NCBI GenBank assembly: GCA_021292105.1
Contig: CM037867.1
Coordinates: forward strand, 40,302,843-40,366,842
Reading direction: 5' to 3'
Source of the DNA: Anadara kagoshimensis
Lineage: Eukaryota; Mollusca; Bivalvia; Arcoida; Arcidae
Length of the DNA stretch: 64,000 bases
Shown: piece after piece, positions 53,745 to 63,311 of the stretch
How the letters are laid out: each line of letters starts with the position of its first letter
Numbering within the stretch: position 1 is the stretch's first letter
The notes under the pieces: generated by a model
Seen by the model: only the letters and a program-made list of their open reading frames with translations
Told to the model about the DNA's origin: nothing
Database searches by the model: none
Made by a program: the position numbers and the translations under genes

Positions 53745-54655
53745 GATTTTGACCTGTCCGCTTGACCTTTAATATAATGGACGAATATGACAAGGTGATA
53801 ACAATTGAAATATATATAGGCAAACAACATTGACCTGCCCACTTGACCTTTAATATAATGGACGAATATGACAAGGTGATAACAATTGAAATATATATAG
53901 GCAAACAACATTGACCTGTCCGCTTGACCTTTAATATAATGGAAGAATATGACAAGGTGATAACAATTGAAATATATATAGGCAAACAACATTGACCTGT
54001 CCGCTTGACCTTTAATATAATGGACGAATATGACAAGGTGATAACAATTGAAATATATATAGGCAAACAACATTGACCTGTCCGCTTGACCTTTAATATA
54101 ATGGAAGAATATGACAAGGTATAACAATTGAAATATATATAGGCAAACAACATTGACCTGTCCGCTTGACCTTTAATATAATGGACGAATATGACAAGGT
54201 GATAACAATTGAAATATATAGGCAAACAACATTGACCTGTCCGCTTGACCTTTAATATAATGGAAGAATATGACAAGGTGTAACAATTGAAATATATATA
54301 GGCAAACAACATTGACCTGTCCGCTTGACCTTTAATATAATGGACGAATATGACAAGGTGATAGCAATTAAAATATATATAGACAAACAACATTGGCCTG
54401 TCCGCTTGACCTTTTATATAATGGACGAATATGACAAGGTGATAATAATTGAAATATATATAGGCAAACAACATTGACCTGTCCGCTTGACCTTTAATAT
54501 AATGGACGAATATGACAAGGTGATAGCAATTAAAATATATATAGGCAAACAACATTGACCTGTCCGCTTGACCTTTAATATAATGGACGAATATGACAAG
54601 GTGATAGCAATTAAAATATATATAGACAAACAACATTGACCTGTCTGCTTGACCT
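53745..54655. repeat. 81-bp tandem array, about 11 copies
   Basis: The unit contains 'gacctgtccgcttgaccttt', 'aatataatggacgaatatga' and 'caaggtgataacaattgaaa'. Diverged copies lie upstream (53020-53060) and, inverted, at 53215-53250 and 54800-54840. Because 81 is 27 codons, long repetitive frames of up to 304 residues stay open on the minus strand. They are not considered genes. Confidence 0.97.
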
Positions 54656-54902
54656 TTGACTTAAATGTTTATTACGGACAAATACATTTTATTATTGGTA
54701 GCGCATGACAAATGTGCATTAATCATACGTACATGTTTTATTCGAGGATTCTAACACTACCCACGTTTTGCCTGGGTCATCGTTTTATGATTATTCCTAA
54801 TGAAAGGTCAATCAAACAGGTCATTGTTGCTTGCCTATACTGACTGAATATTGTGAACTCTAGTTAACATGACCTGCGTTTTCCTTCATATGAATCCCGA
54901 AA

Positions 54903-55243
54903 ACCACTGCGGTAGCTCAGTTGGTAGAGTGCTTGCTCCGTAAGTGGAAGGTCGTGGGTTCAAACACCGGTCAGGTCTGACCCAAGACTTGAAAGTGGGC
55001 AGTGACTGTTCTGTCGTCAAACACTCGGCATTACGAAATGAAAGTCACGGTTCTTTTGGATGGGAACTTAAAATAAACGAGGTCCTGTGTCACGGTGGGC
55101 TTGGCACGCTAAAGAACCCAGCTGTATAATGCCATAAGCGCAACGCACAGGCAAAATTTCTGCACCTTCGTCTATAGCTCGCGACGTCTCGATATAAGTG
55201 AAATATTCTTGACTGGGACGTTAAACACCATTACTCACTCACT
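54903..55243 (+). mobile_element. SINE-A, full length with target-site duplication
   Basis: Reference-quality copy: head 'tagctcagttggtagagtgc', B box 'gggttcaaacacc', body 'atgaaagtcacggttctttt', tail 'tctcgatataagtgaaatat' and TCAC repeats. Flanked by CATATGAATCC(C/T)GAA at 54887 and 55244. Confidence 0.92.
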
Positions 55244-55374
55244 CATATGAATCCTGAAGAAAACCAACCGTGGTTAAACAACGATACACCCATGGTTGAC
55301 GTCCCGTGCATTTTCTACGATATGCCTCAGGCAAATTATTTCCATAGAAACGATTTTGTATAGTTTTAACTATA

Positions 55375-55600
55375 CTACTACGGTAACTCAATTGGTATAA
55401 TCTCTCTCCACATGTAGAGTGCCGAGGTTGAGAGGTTTGGAACCTCGGCGCGGCCAGGTTTAAAATGAAAGTCACAAGTTCAGATGTGACTTTTAGAACC
55501 AATTCCCTAACACGTTAGGCATTGCAAATGTACTTGTAACTGGTAATGTTTCGATATATGTGAAGTATTCTTGGCAATCAATTGTTCCTTGGTACATAAA
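55375..55600 (+). mobile_element. Diverged SINE with tRNA-like head
   Basis: 'ctacggtaactcaattggta' (A box) then a palindromic 'ccgaggttgagaggtttggaacctcgg' region (given here only as its inverted halves, CCGAGGTT and AACCTCGG), ending in the shared tail 'tttcgatatatgtgaagtat'. Confidence 0.5.
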
Positions 55601-55869
55601 ACAGAGAGAAAGGATGTACACCTCCAATTAAACCGGACCTGATAAAGGTTAATTAGATTGATATTTGTTTGAGGCACCTTTTATTTCTCACAACTAAGTC
55701 ATGCATACGTAAGGATGAAATAAGTTTAAAACTGATTGTTTTTAAAAATTTGAACAAATCGTATCATAATAAACTACTATTAAAACAGAAATTATTAAAA
55801 GAAAATCCCCATTAAACAGTAAAACGGTTTCATCGCATCTTTCCGGGTGACAATCGCGTAACTATGGTG

Positions 55870-55938
55870 ATAACACACGTGCGCGCACACACGCACGCAC
55901 ATTTTGAAAATAATTGGGTTTATCTTATGAGAAAGCGC

Positions 55939-55995
<57 letters not shown>
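55870..55995. repeat. CA/GT-type microsatellites
   Basis: A short CACACG run (55875-55900) and a long GT run (55945-55988). Confidence 0.95.
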
Positions 55996-55996
<1 letters not shown>

Positions 55997-56232
55997 TTAT
56001 TTTTCTATTTGTAAAACAAAATAATCAGGAAATGTCGATATATCTTTTCAGAGAACAGATTGAGGAAATAACACATATGCATACGGATACTGAACTGAAA
56101 TTTAATATGCGTGTATTTGTTTGTTTTAAAATTGTACAGACCTGTTCAAATATTAACTGAAAGCTAACGAAAAGAAGCCGAAAACGGACTGCTTTGTGAC
56201 CAAAACATAGCTAGTATCTTTAAGCTGTCGAG

Positions 56233-56432
56233 TTGAGTTGAGTTGAGTAATGGTGTTTAACCTCCCAATCAAGAACATTTCACTCGAGACGTCGTCAGCT
56301 ATAGGCGAAGGTGCAGAAATTTTGCTGTGCGTTGGCTGATGGCATTATACAGCAGGGTTCTTTAGCGTGCCAAGCTCACTGTCACATGGACCTCGTTTAT
56401 TTTAAGTTCCCATCTGAAAATTTCCGCAGTGG
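56233..56432 (-). mobile_element. SINE-A with internal deletion and perfect 16-bp target-site duplication
   Basis: Tail and body run to 'aagttcccatctgaaaa', then jump to the last bases of the head ('ccgcagtgg'); about 140 bp of tRNA-like region is missing. The direct repeat TCTTTAAGCTGTCGAG flanks it at 56217-56232 and 56433-56448. Confidence 0.85.
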
Positions 56433-56669
56433 TCTTTAAGCTGTCGAGATACAAATATATACATCAGATGCCAAAAGATGCTGAGGGGCCAAAATGCAAT
56501 AATTCGTTAGCTTAGTATAAAACTTTCAACAGGTCTGTGTTATACAATGTAGTTTTATTCGAGGAAGTTATTGATTTTTTACTATTGATTCCCATGGTAT
56601 TCCAAAAAATTGCATTTTAAAAAATATTGTTATTTTGCGATCACCTGTTACCTAAAATTTTCGGACAAG

Positions 56670-56676
56670 TATAAAA
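56670..56676 (+). promoter_or_regulatory. TATA box of cationic/EF-hand gene 3
   Basis: TATAAAA in GTATAAAAGCCCG, aligned with genes 1 and 2. The likely start is near 56700 (CCAGATC). Confidence 0.7.
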
Positions 56677-56699
56677 GCCCGAAGAAATGAAATCTGGCC

Positions 56700-56766
56700 A
56701 GATCGAGAATCTAAAATACGCTGGAAACACCGTGAATAACCTTCTTGAAGAAAATTGAAATAAGAG
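56700..56766 (+). other. Gene 3 exon 1 (5' untranslated)
   Basis: Short non-coding exon ending at the strong donor AAGAG|GTAAGT. Confidence 0.55.
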
Positions 56767-56819
56767 GTAAGTTTTTTTTTTTGTTATACATGACTTTTTA
56801 CTATTAAGTTGTTAAGTTA

Positions 56820-57000
56820 TTTTTTTTAAATATTTATTTATTTATTTATTTATTTATTTATTATATATTTAAAACTATTTCCTTCATTGAACATATTTAG
56901 TTTTTACTTATTTATTTAGCCAGAGGGTATTTATTTAATTGCAGTCATTTAATTATTTATTTATTTATTTATTTATTGCAAGCTATTTAATTAAGTAAAC
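56820..57000. repeat. (TTTA)n low-complexity tracts in gene 3 intron 1
   Basis: Several TTTA runs. Similar tracts occur at this place in genes 1 and 2. Confidence 0.85.
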
Positions 57001-57054
57001 TTATTAATCTATTAATTCTTTTCTTTAATTTAGTCTTTTCAATTGAGCTATTAA

Positions 57055-57450
57055 TTAATTAAATTGGTTTTTACGTCCCAATCTATATCGAAACGTCACC
57101 AGCTATACGTGAAGTGGCAGAATTTTTTACCTGTGGGGTGCGTTCAGGGCAATGTGAAGGGTTAATTCTGTAAATAGCTATAGGCGAAGGAGAAGAATTT
57201 TGCCTGTGCATTTCGCTGATCGTTTTATACATCAAAGTTCTTTATCGTGACACGACTACCGTTATACGGGACCTCGTTTATTTTAATTTATCATCCGAAA
57301 GAACCATGATTTTCATTTCATAATGCCGATTGTTTGGCGAAAAAATGGTCACTACCAACTTTCAAGTCTTTTGTCATACCAGGTCGGGGTTTGAACCCAG
57401 GAACTTCCACTTACGGTGCAAGCACTCTACCAACTGATATACCGCAATGG
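57055..57450 (-). mobile_element. SINE-A, two joined copies (gene 3 intron 1)
   Basis: A variant tail (57055-57170, 'ccagctatacgtgaagtggc') is followed by a second copy from 'gctataggcgaaggagaaga' to the head 'gtttgaacccaggaacttcc' / 'ctaccaactgatataccgca'. Confidence 0.65.
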
Positions 57451-57852
57451 TACCTCCGAATATAAAGCAGTATGGTTGTGCATACACTATTTTTCTTGCA
57501 TCGTGATAGCAATTCGTGTCGAATGTTTAGGGCAAATTAATGGTTTGGTTTTGTTGTGACATTTGTAGATGGAATTTTACAAAAATTAATATTCAAAATT
57601 TCAATTGTCATATTCAGAATGCTGAAAATTTCTATTGTCACAAAAAACATTATCGGCTTCGAAAAAAATTAAAACATATTTTACAAATCCACATAAGGAA
57701 ATAATTTTTAAATGATTAAGAATTGTTTTTTCTAGATTTTTTATTTAGACGTTGATTAAGTTGGATAATTAATTTTAAATGACACCAGCAAATTTAAATA
57801 CACATACGCTGAATTCAGGCAATCACTTTCTGATGGTTCAGATTTTGACAAG

Positions 57853-57880
57853 TTTTTTTTTTTTTTTTTTTTTTTTTCTT
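57853..57880. repeat. T-rich tract
   Basis: About 28 bases, nearly all T. Confidence 0.9.
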
Positions 57881-58342
57881 TTTAAGGGGGGGTGGTTTTG
57901 GTATCATAATAACATTTTTATCTGTAAATCAAATGCTTCACTGTTTAATCCGTTTGGAATTAATTGGATGTATTTTAACTTTTAAATATTTTTGTTTTTT
58001 ACATGTGTATTGAAAATATCCAGTAGCATCCACTCAGACGGTGTAATGTAAATGCCTTACATTTCTTCAGAAATTCAATTCGTGTGACTAGACTCTGTGC
58101 CATGATAAAACACCATATAACATTTTCATTGTCATTAAACAATCTTGGAATAGTTTTTATTAAAAAGCTTGTTTAAGAACAGAAGGCACGCAATAGTCCG
58201 AATTAAATTTTACACCCTTGTTAATGATTCTCGGCGATGTTTTGCCCTTAAAACTGACGCCAGCCAAACCCCAAAAGATAAATCCGATTGCTAAAGCATC
58301 ACGTTACGTTATATTCATGGAAGGTTGTTTTCAATATTTCAG

Positions 58343-58816
58343 ATGAAGCTCACTCTGTTGATTGTTATGTCGGTTATTGTTTTGACCGCCATTACATCAG
58401 TGGATGCTTGGCGCAGACGCAGATTTAGGTTTCGATTACGGAGAGTATGGGCGCCTATCTGTCGTACAGTCTGCTCTTACAAATGTATTGCAGCATGTAC
58501 AGCATGTACTCCTGTCTGTGGTCTTGCATGTGGGAAAGTTTGCGGACGAAAGCGAGAAGTGAAAACAGTACGTACACCAACCTTATCATCATCATCATCA
58601 TCACCATCATTACTGTAAACGCATTTCATTTCGCGTGTATTTATTTTCGCGGTTGAAAAAATGTAGACATATCCGCGTAGTTAAATTTTCGCGTTTTGTG
58701 AAATATGCACTATACCACAATAAGAATATATACTTTTCGCTTGGAATTAATTTTCGCGCAAAATAAACGACCACAAATTAGCGAAAATTAGTGCACCGCG
58801 AAAATAAATTCTGTTA

Positions 58817-58855
<39 letters not shown>

Positions 58856-58945
58856 AAGTAAGTCGTTTCTCGCGTGTTCACCAATATTCAGTAGCGATTT
58901 GAAAGTGAAACGGAAAACTAACAGCATATCCATCATCACCATAAC

Positions 58946-58977
<32 letters not shown>

Positions 58978-61900
58978 CCATTAACATCACCATAACCATC
59001 ATCATTATCATCATCATTATTTTTGTACTAAGTGTTTTAAAAAACGTCTTTTTAAGAGAAGATGTTGATTATTTAAACAGTAGAAAAAAGTGCTTCATAA
59101 CCGTAAATTAGTTCTTTAAATATGTACAACCCATATAAATTAAGAAATGCTTAATTTGACCTGTACAACTTGATGAATAAATTCTTCCACCACTCCTAAC
59201 ATTTTCAAAATTTCTTCGTGATCTCCAGTAGTTTTTGAGGGCAATGATAACCCTAGGCTTTGCAATATCTCAGGATCAATAATTTATTTGTGAGCAGCTT
59301 GCATCATTGTACATTGTATAAAGTTCTCGTAGTGGGAACAAGCTCTACCATAGCATGCTAATTGTGAAACAAATACACCATATGTAGGAAAGTTGAGTTG
59401 AGTTGAGTAATGGTGTTTAACGTCCCAGTCAATAATATTTCATTTATATCGAGACGTCGCCAGCTATAGGCGAACGTGCAGAAATTTTGCCTGTGCGTTG
59501 CGCTTATGGCATTATGCAGCAGGGTTCCACCGTGACACGGGACCTCGTTTATTTTAAGTTCCCATCCGAAAGAACCGTGAATTTCATTCCGTATTGCCGA
59601 GTGCTTGGCGAAAGAACAGTCAATACCCACTTTCAAGTCTTGGATCAGACCCGGCCGGGGATCGAACCTACGACCTTCCACTTACGGAGCGAGCACTCTA
59701 CCAACTAAGCTACCACAGTGGTTCATATTAGGAGAAGCATGTACATATGACTACATAGAAGTGGAAAGCTGAGAGTAGATAAATTCGAGTTATCACGTTT
59801 ATTATACAGCTTTAAATACAAAATCTATAGCCTTTCGTGACCTTTCATAGTTGACGTATCGCCGGGTACGCCCACAATGGTTCCGATACTGACCGCCATC
59901 ACTCTACCAAAGCAGCGTCACGGCAATTAATGACGTTCTAGTGTCAGTGTCATCATTAAACCGCAAAACTCAGGACGAGTTTTCATTCTTTTTGCGTGTA
60001 ATTCAAGCATGTCGGCTCTTTGTCGGAACATAGTGGGCGTGGTCTGAGAAACGTCTATTGAGGTATAAGAGATTACATACAAAAGTGATGTTGTGCCGTT
60101 CAGTGAGCCAATTCCAAGTCGATCACCACGTTTTTAAAGTATTTTAATTTATTTTAGGTAGGCGGAGATGGAACATTTATCAAACCGATGCCATGTAACT
60201 TTAAAAGTTATGACGTAAATGACGACAAGGTCATAACCCCTGATGAACTTGGAAGTTTGATCAACGAATCAGGAGAAAAAAATGACGTCAAACAATTGTT
60301 TAAAGTCATGGATACTGACGGTAAATGCTAGAAACATTTATTTAGGGGATAACTGTCTTGTAATTTTCGATTTGCAGTTATACTGTCGCAAATTAGTTTT
60401 ATTGGCGACGCGTCAGTTATTTGCGATAGTATAATCACCGATATACGTCTGCAAATCAAAAATTACAAGACAGTTATCCCTATTCTAATTCAAAACATAC
60501 TTTAAAGGATCTGGTAAGCATTTTCTAAAAACGATACTATAAATAACTCGGTGATTTTCTAAATCCATTTGAACTGGTTGAGATAGATCACACGAACCAT
60601 TTCCCGCTTTAATTGGATTTCTCTAACTTTTAAATCTGATTCTACGAAAAAGTAAAGTGCCTTCCGGATGAGACACGATCACTTACAGACACTACATTGA
60701 TAACGTCATAATCATTTTACGCAAGTACGTCAACAAAATTTGATGACATCATTTTCCGAACACACGGACGGTGGCATGATCTGATGCAAATATTTGTTTA
60801 CAAATCGAGTTTTGGCGTCTGAGTAAAAGAATCCTACACCACTAACGGTGTAATATTTTCAATGACAGGAAATATTCATCCTCGATTGATATATCTCTGT
60901 CATACCCTGTGTAAGTTTCCATTAATTTATTAAGATGGTTCGGTACCGAATACGCACGTGCAAGTACCCGAAACATTTGAAGCAGTATATTGTGGTTTTA
61001 TTGTCGGAATTTGCGACAATATATCGACGATTTAACAGTCGCAATTTTTTTACGTCAGCCAATGAAAACGAGCGTTACATACAGAATGAATTAGAATTCA
61101 TATTATACACGATTCATTTTACAGCACTAGACGACCCTTTCGGAATACTATTCCTCGTCAGTAGTGCTTGAACCAAAATTATGAAATCAAAATTATTTTC
61201 AAGATGTTGAAAACATTATCAAAAGACCAAAATATATTTTACCAAATTTAACTAAGAAAATACTTTGCTTTAGGGAGTATACCTTCGTTTTTTAAGCAAT
61301 TTAAGATTTTAACTAGCAGTAAATTTAGACAATAGTATACATGTATTTACAAATATTGCCTACTGAATTTGTGATATCTTCGGAGAATCATCAATTTATA
61401 ATGTTTATAATATAAATAAAATAGCTTACCATATACGGATCGGTAGTCAGTCATTTGAGTTGAGAGTTAAGTAACGGCGTGTAGCGCCCAAGTTAAGAAT
61501 ATTTCACTTATATCGAGGCGTCATCAGATATAGTCGAAGGTACAGAAACTTTGCCTTTGCGTTGCGCACCGTGACACGGGACCTAGTTTATCTTAAGTTC
61601 CCAATAGAAGAACCGTGACTTTCATTTCGTAATGCCGCCGAGTGGCGAAACAACAGTCACTACCAACTTTCATCTTTTGGGTCAGATCATGTCGGAATCG
61701 AACCCACGACCTCACACTTACATAGCTAGCACTATACCAACTGAGCTACTTCAGTCAAATTGCAAATATTAGTTAAACACGTGAACACTCACCGTAGAAA
61801 TGAGGCCTTGTACTCCGGAAGGGTAAGCACTTCCTGTTAAGCTAGCTCCACCCGCCTCTTGTGTAGTTAAAATTGAAAGAAATAATGGACGTCAAATATA

Positions 61901-62118
61901 TTCAGGATTTTTTATATAGAGCAATATTGTAATGACTGTCATAAACCGTTTGAGAGTCTTGGTAACCCTAGGCTTGTGAAATCGCTGGGTTTTTAGTCAT
62001 TGGAACTAATTTGTGTCTTATACCTGTGTATATTTTATTGTATAGGTGATGGAGGAGTTACTAAAAAAGAATTCCAAGCAGCACCCTTAATAAAAGACTG
62101 TGGAGGTCAGCCTATTAA

Positions 62119-62158
<40 letters not shown>

Positions 62159-62675
62159 AACTTTTTTATTGGACTAGGCCAAAATTTCGCAATCATTCTT
62201 TAACTACATTTTTTGAATCTAGCAAATTTCAAATCTTTATAATTTTGTTAATTTCTAAGTGTAAGGTATTTAAGATGTCATTTTAAAGATCGCTTTAACC
62301 TTACAACATATGTTTCTAGCTTTGTTTATTTTTAATTTGAGTTCAATAAAGAATTAAAAAACTATATTTAAAGCTGGTCTTATAATTTTCATGAGTCTAA
62401 TAAATGTTCATCTTTACCATCGAAAGCCTTATTTATTCATGACTGTTAGCATTATAACACTAAGCTGTCACTTCCTGGGAAGGGCTTTCAGTGGATGATC
62501 TCAATTTGAAAGCGTTCACTAATAGAACATTAATTATTCATTAGCATTTATGTATTTATTTATTTATTTATTTATTTATATGTTTTTAATTATTTATTTA
62601 TTTATTTGTTTTTTATTTATTTATTTATTTATTTTTAGCATTTATTTATTTATTTATTTATTTATTTATTTGTTT

Positions 62676-62714
<39 letters not shown>

Positions 62715-62787
62715 TCATGCAGGTGCTGAGAAAGACACTAAGGAACGAGAGTTGGACGAAGAAGGCGAGAACTATGAAGAGGAGTAA
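58343..62787 (+). CDS. Secreted cationic octacysteine/EF-hand precursor, gene 3
   Basis: CDS join 58343-58567, 60158-60320, 62046-62105, 62723-62787; 170 residues with intact phases (0,1,1). Signal peptide 1-22 ends SVDA. The mature region starts WRRRRFRFRLRR. Eight Cys from residue 40 have spacings 3-3-3-2-3-3-3, ending at GRKR (furin and amidation-like). EF-hand loops are DVNDDKVITPDE and DTDGDGGVTKKE, with Cys in PMPCNF and KDCGG. The tail ENYEEE is acidic. The first sequon present in genes 1 and 2 (NFT) is NFK here, while NES is kept. The exon 2 donor is GTACGT. Introns 1, 2 and 4 align with gene 2, so these two are the younger pair. Function is inferred as for gene 1: secreted, possibly host defence or calcium-dependent storage. 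Confidence 0.8.
58612..58815. mobile_element. MITE-C, complete (gene 3 intron 2)
   Basis: 'tactgtaaacgcatttcatt' at the left, 'gcgaaaataaattctgttac' at the right. The same insertion is in gene 2 at 42488, there truncated. Confidence 0.65.
58818..58852. repeat. (ATT)n microsatellite
   Basis: ATT triplets. Confidence 0.95.
58925..59022. repeat. (ATC)n microsatellite
   Basis: CAT/ATC triplets with interruptions. It gives poly-Met and poly-Ile frames that are not genes. Confidence 0.95.
59215..59850 (-). mobile_element. RT retroelement remnant split by a SINE (gene 3 intron 2)
   Basis: Left part 59215-59392 and right part 59723-59850 match the reference copy (39320-39560) as one segment. The SINE at 59393-59722 interrupts it. 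Confidence 0.7.
59393..59722 (-). mobile_element. SINE-A inserted in the retroelement remnant
   Basis: Complete element from GAGTTGAGT repeats to 'gctaccacagtgg'. The flanks ATATGTAGGAAAG and ATATTAGGAGAAG look like a mutated target-site duplication. The uninterrupted paralogue at 39459-39475 shows the empty site. Confidence 0.85.
60347..60480. mobile_element. Hairpin MITE just past gene 3 exon 3
   Basis: About 134 bp. 'ggataactgtcttgtaattt' and 'cgatttgca' are complemented at the right end ('tgcaaatc', 'aaattacaagacagttatcc'). Starts 27 bases after the exon 3 donor. Confidence 0.75.
60481..61140. other. Non-coding part of gene 3 intron 3
   Basis: No exon or named repeat is recognised. Confidence 0.4.
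61140..61380 (+). repeat. Dispersed repeat K copy (gene 3 intron 3)
   Basis: 'gtcagtagtgcttgaaccaa' through 'caaatattgcctactgaatt', aligned with 42645-42870. Confidence 0.65.
61455..61757 (-). mobile_element. SINE-A (gene 3 intron 3)
   Basis: Tail, shortened body and head ('gaatcgaacccacgacctca', 'ctataccaactgagctactt'). Confidence 0.75.
61785..61995 (-). mobile_element. RT retroelement 3'-end fragment (gene 3 intron 3)
   Basis: 'gtactccggaagggtaagca', 'cttcctgttaagctagctcc' and 'ggacgtcaaatatattcagg' match the reference copy. It lies about 50 bases before exon 4. Confidence 0.7.
62120..62156. repeat. (GT)n microsatellite beside the exon 4 donor
   Basis: GT dinucleotides start about 15 bases after the donor GGAG|GTCAGC. 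Gene 2 has TA repeats at this place. Confidence 0.95.
62174..62345. mobile_element. MITE-D, diverged copy shared with gene 2
   Basis: 'ggccaaaatttcgcaatcat' to 'cttacaacatatgtttctag'. Aligned with 50456-50625; the right half is lost. Confidence 0.6.
62545..62715. repeat. Expanded (TTTA)n tract at the exon 5 acceptor, gene 3
   Basis: About 170 bases of TTTA units end directly before TCATGCAG|GTGCTGAG. The gene 2 tract is about 30 bases. Confidence 0.95.
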
Positions 62788-62969
62788 AATTTTGACGTAT
62801 CCATGGAGATGCCCTTATTCCATTTACGAGAAATTATTATAAAAACACCAACCAATTAAAATCAAATATCTAATGCAAATGTTAATTTTTCTAATTTATT
62901 TTTGGGATTCAAAGATATTTTCTAGAAGTTATATTGATGTGAATTCATGTATGTAATCTAAGGGCTTAA

Positions 62970-62975
62970 AATAAA
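62970..62975 (+). terminator. Polyadenylation signal, gene 3
   Basis: AATAAA in 'taagggcttaaaataaaatc', as in gene 2. Confidence 0.7.
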
Positions 62976-63024
62976 ATCTTAATTCAAATATTCCTTTTTT
63001 TTCATTCATTTTAACTACAGTACA

Positions 63025-63282
63025 GGCCCTAGTTTCACAATCATTCCTTAGCTAAGATTTTCCTTAATTTAAATTTAGCAAATTTTGGTATTCTCTTTTT
63101 GGAACTATTGATGAATATTTTTGTCAAAACTAAATGCAAATGTTTTATTCTACAGGTGATCTAAAAATAACAACTTAAATTCCTGAAAATCTTGAAAACT
63201 AACAAAATTATGAAGATTTGAAATTTTGCAAGATTTAAGTTAAGGAAAATCTTAGCTAAGGAATGATTGTGAAACCGGGGCC
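63025..63282. mobile_element. MITE-D, complete
   Basis: 258 bp with the same long inverted ends and interior as 21369-21627; about 95% identity by eye. Confidence 0.85.
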
Positions 63283-63311
63283 AGGCCTGTCAAAAGTTTA
63301 ATATTAAGCTA

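Noticed and set aside
53582-54636. Long minus-strand frames of 181 and 304 residues
   Set aside because: They lie in the 81-bp tandem array; 81 is divisible by three, so frames stay open by arithmetic. All frames look equally repetitive.
58791-59111. Poly-Ile and poly-Met frames
   Set aside because: Encoded by ATT and ATC microsatellites.
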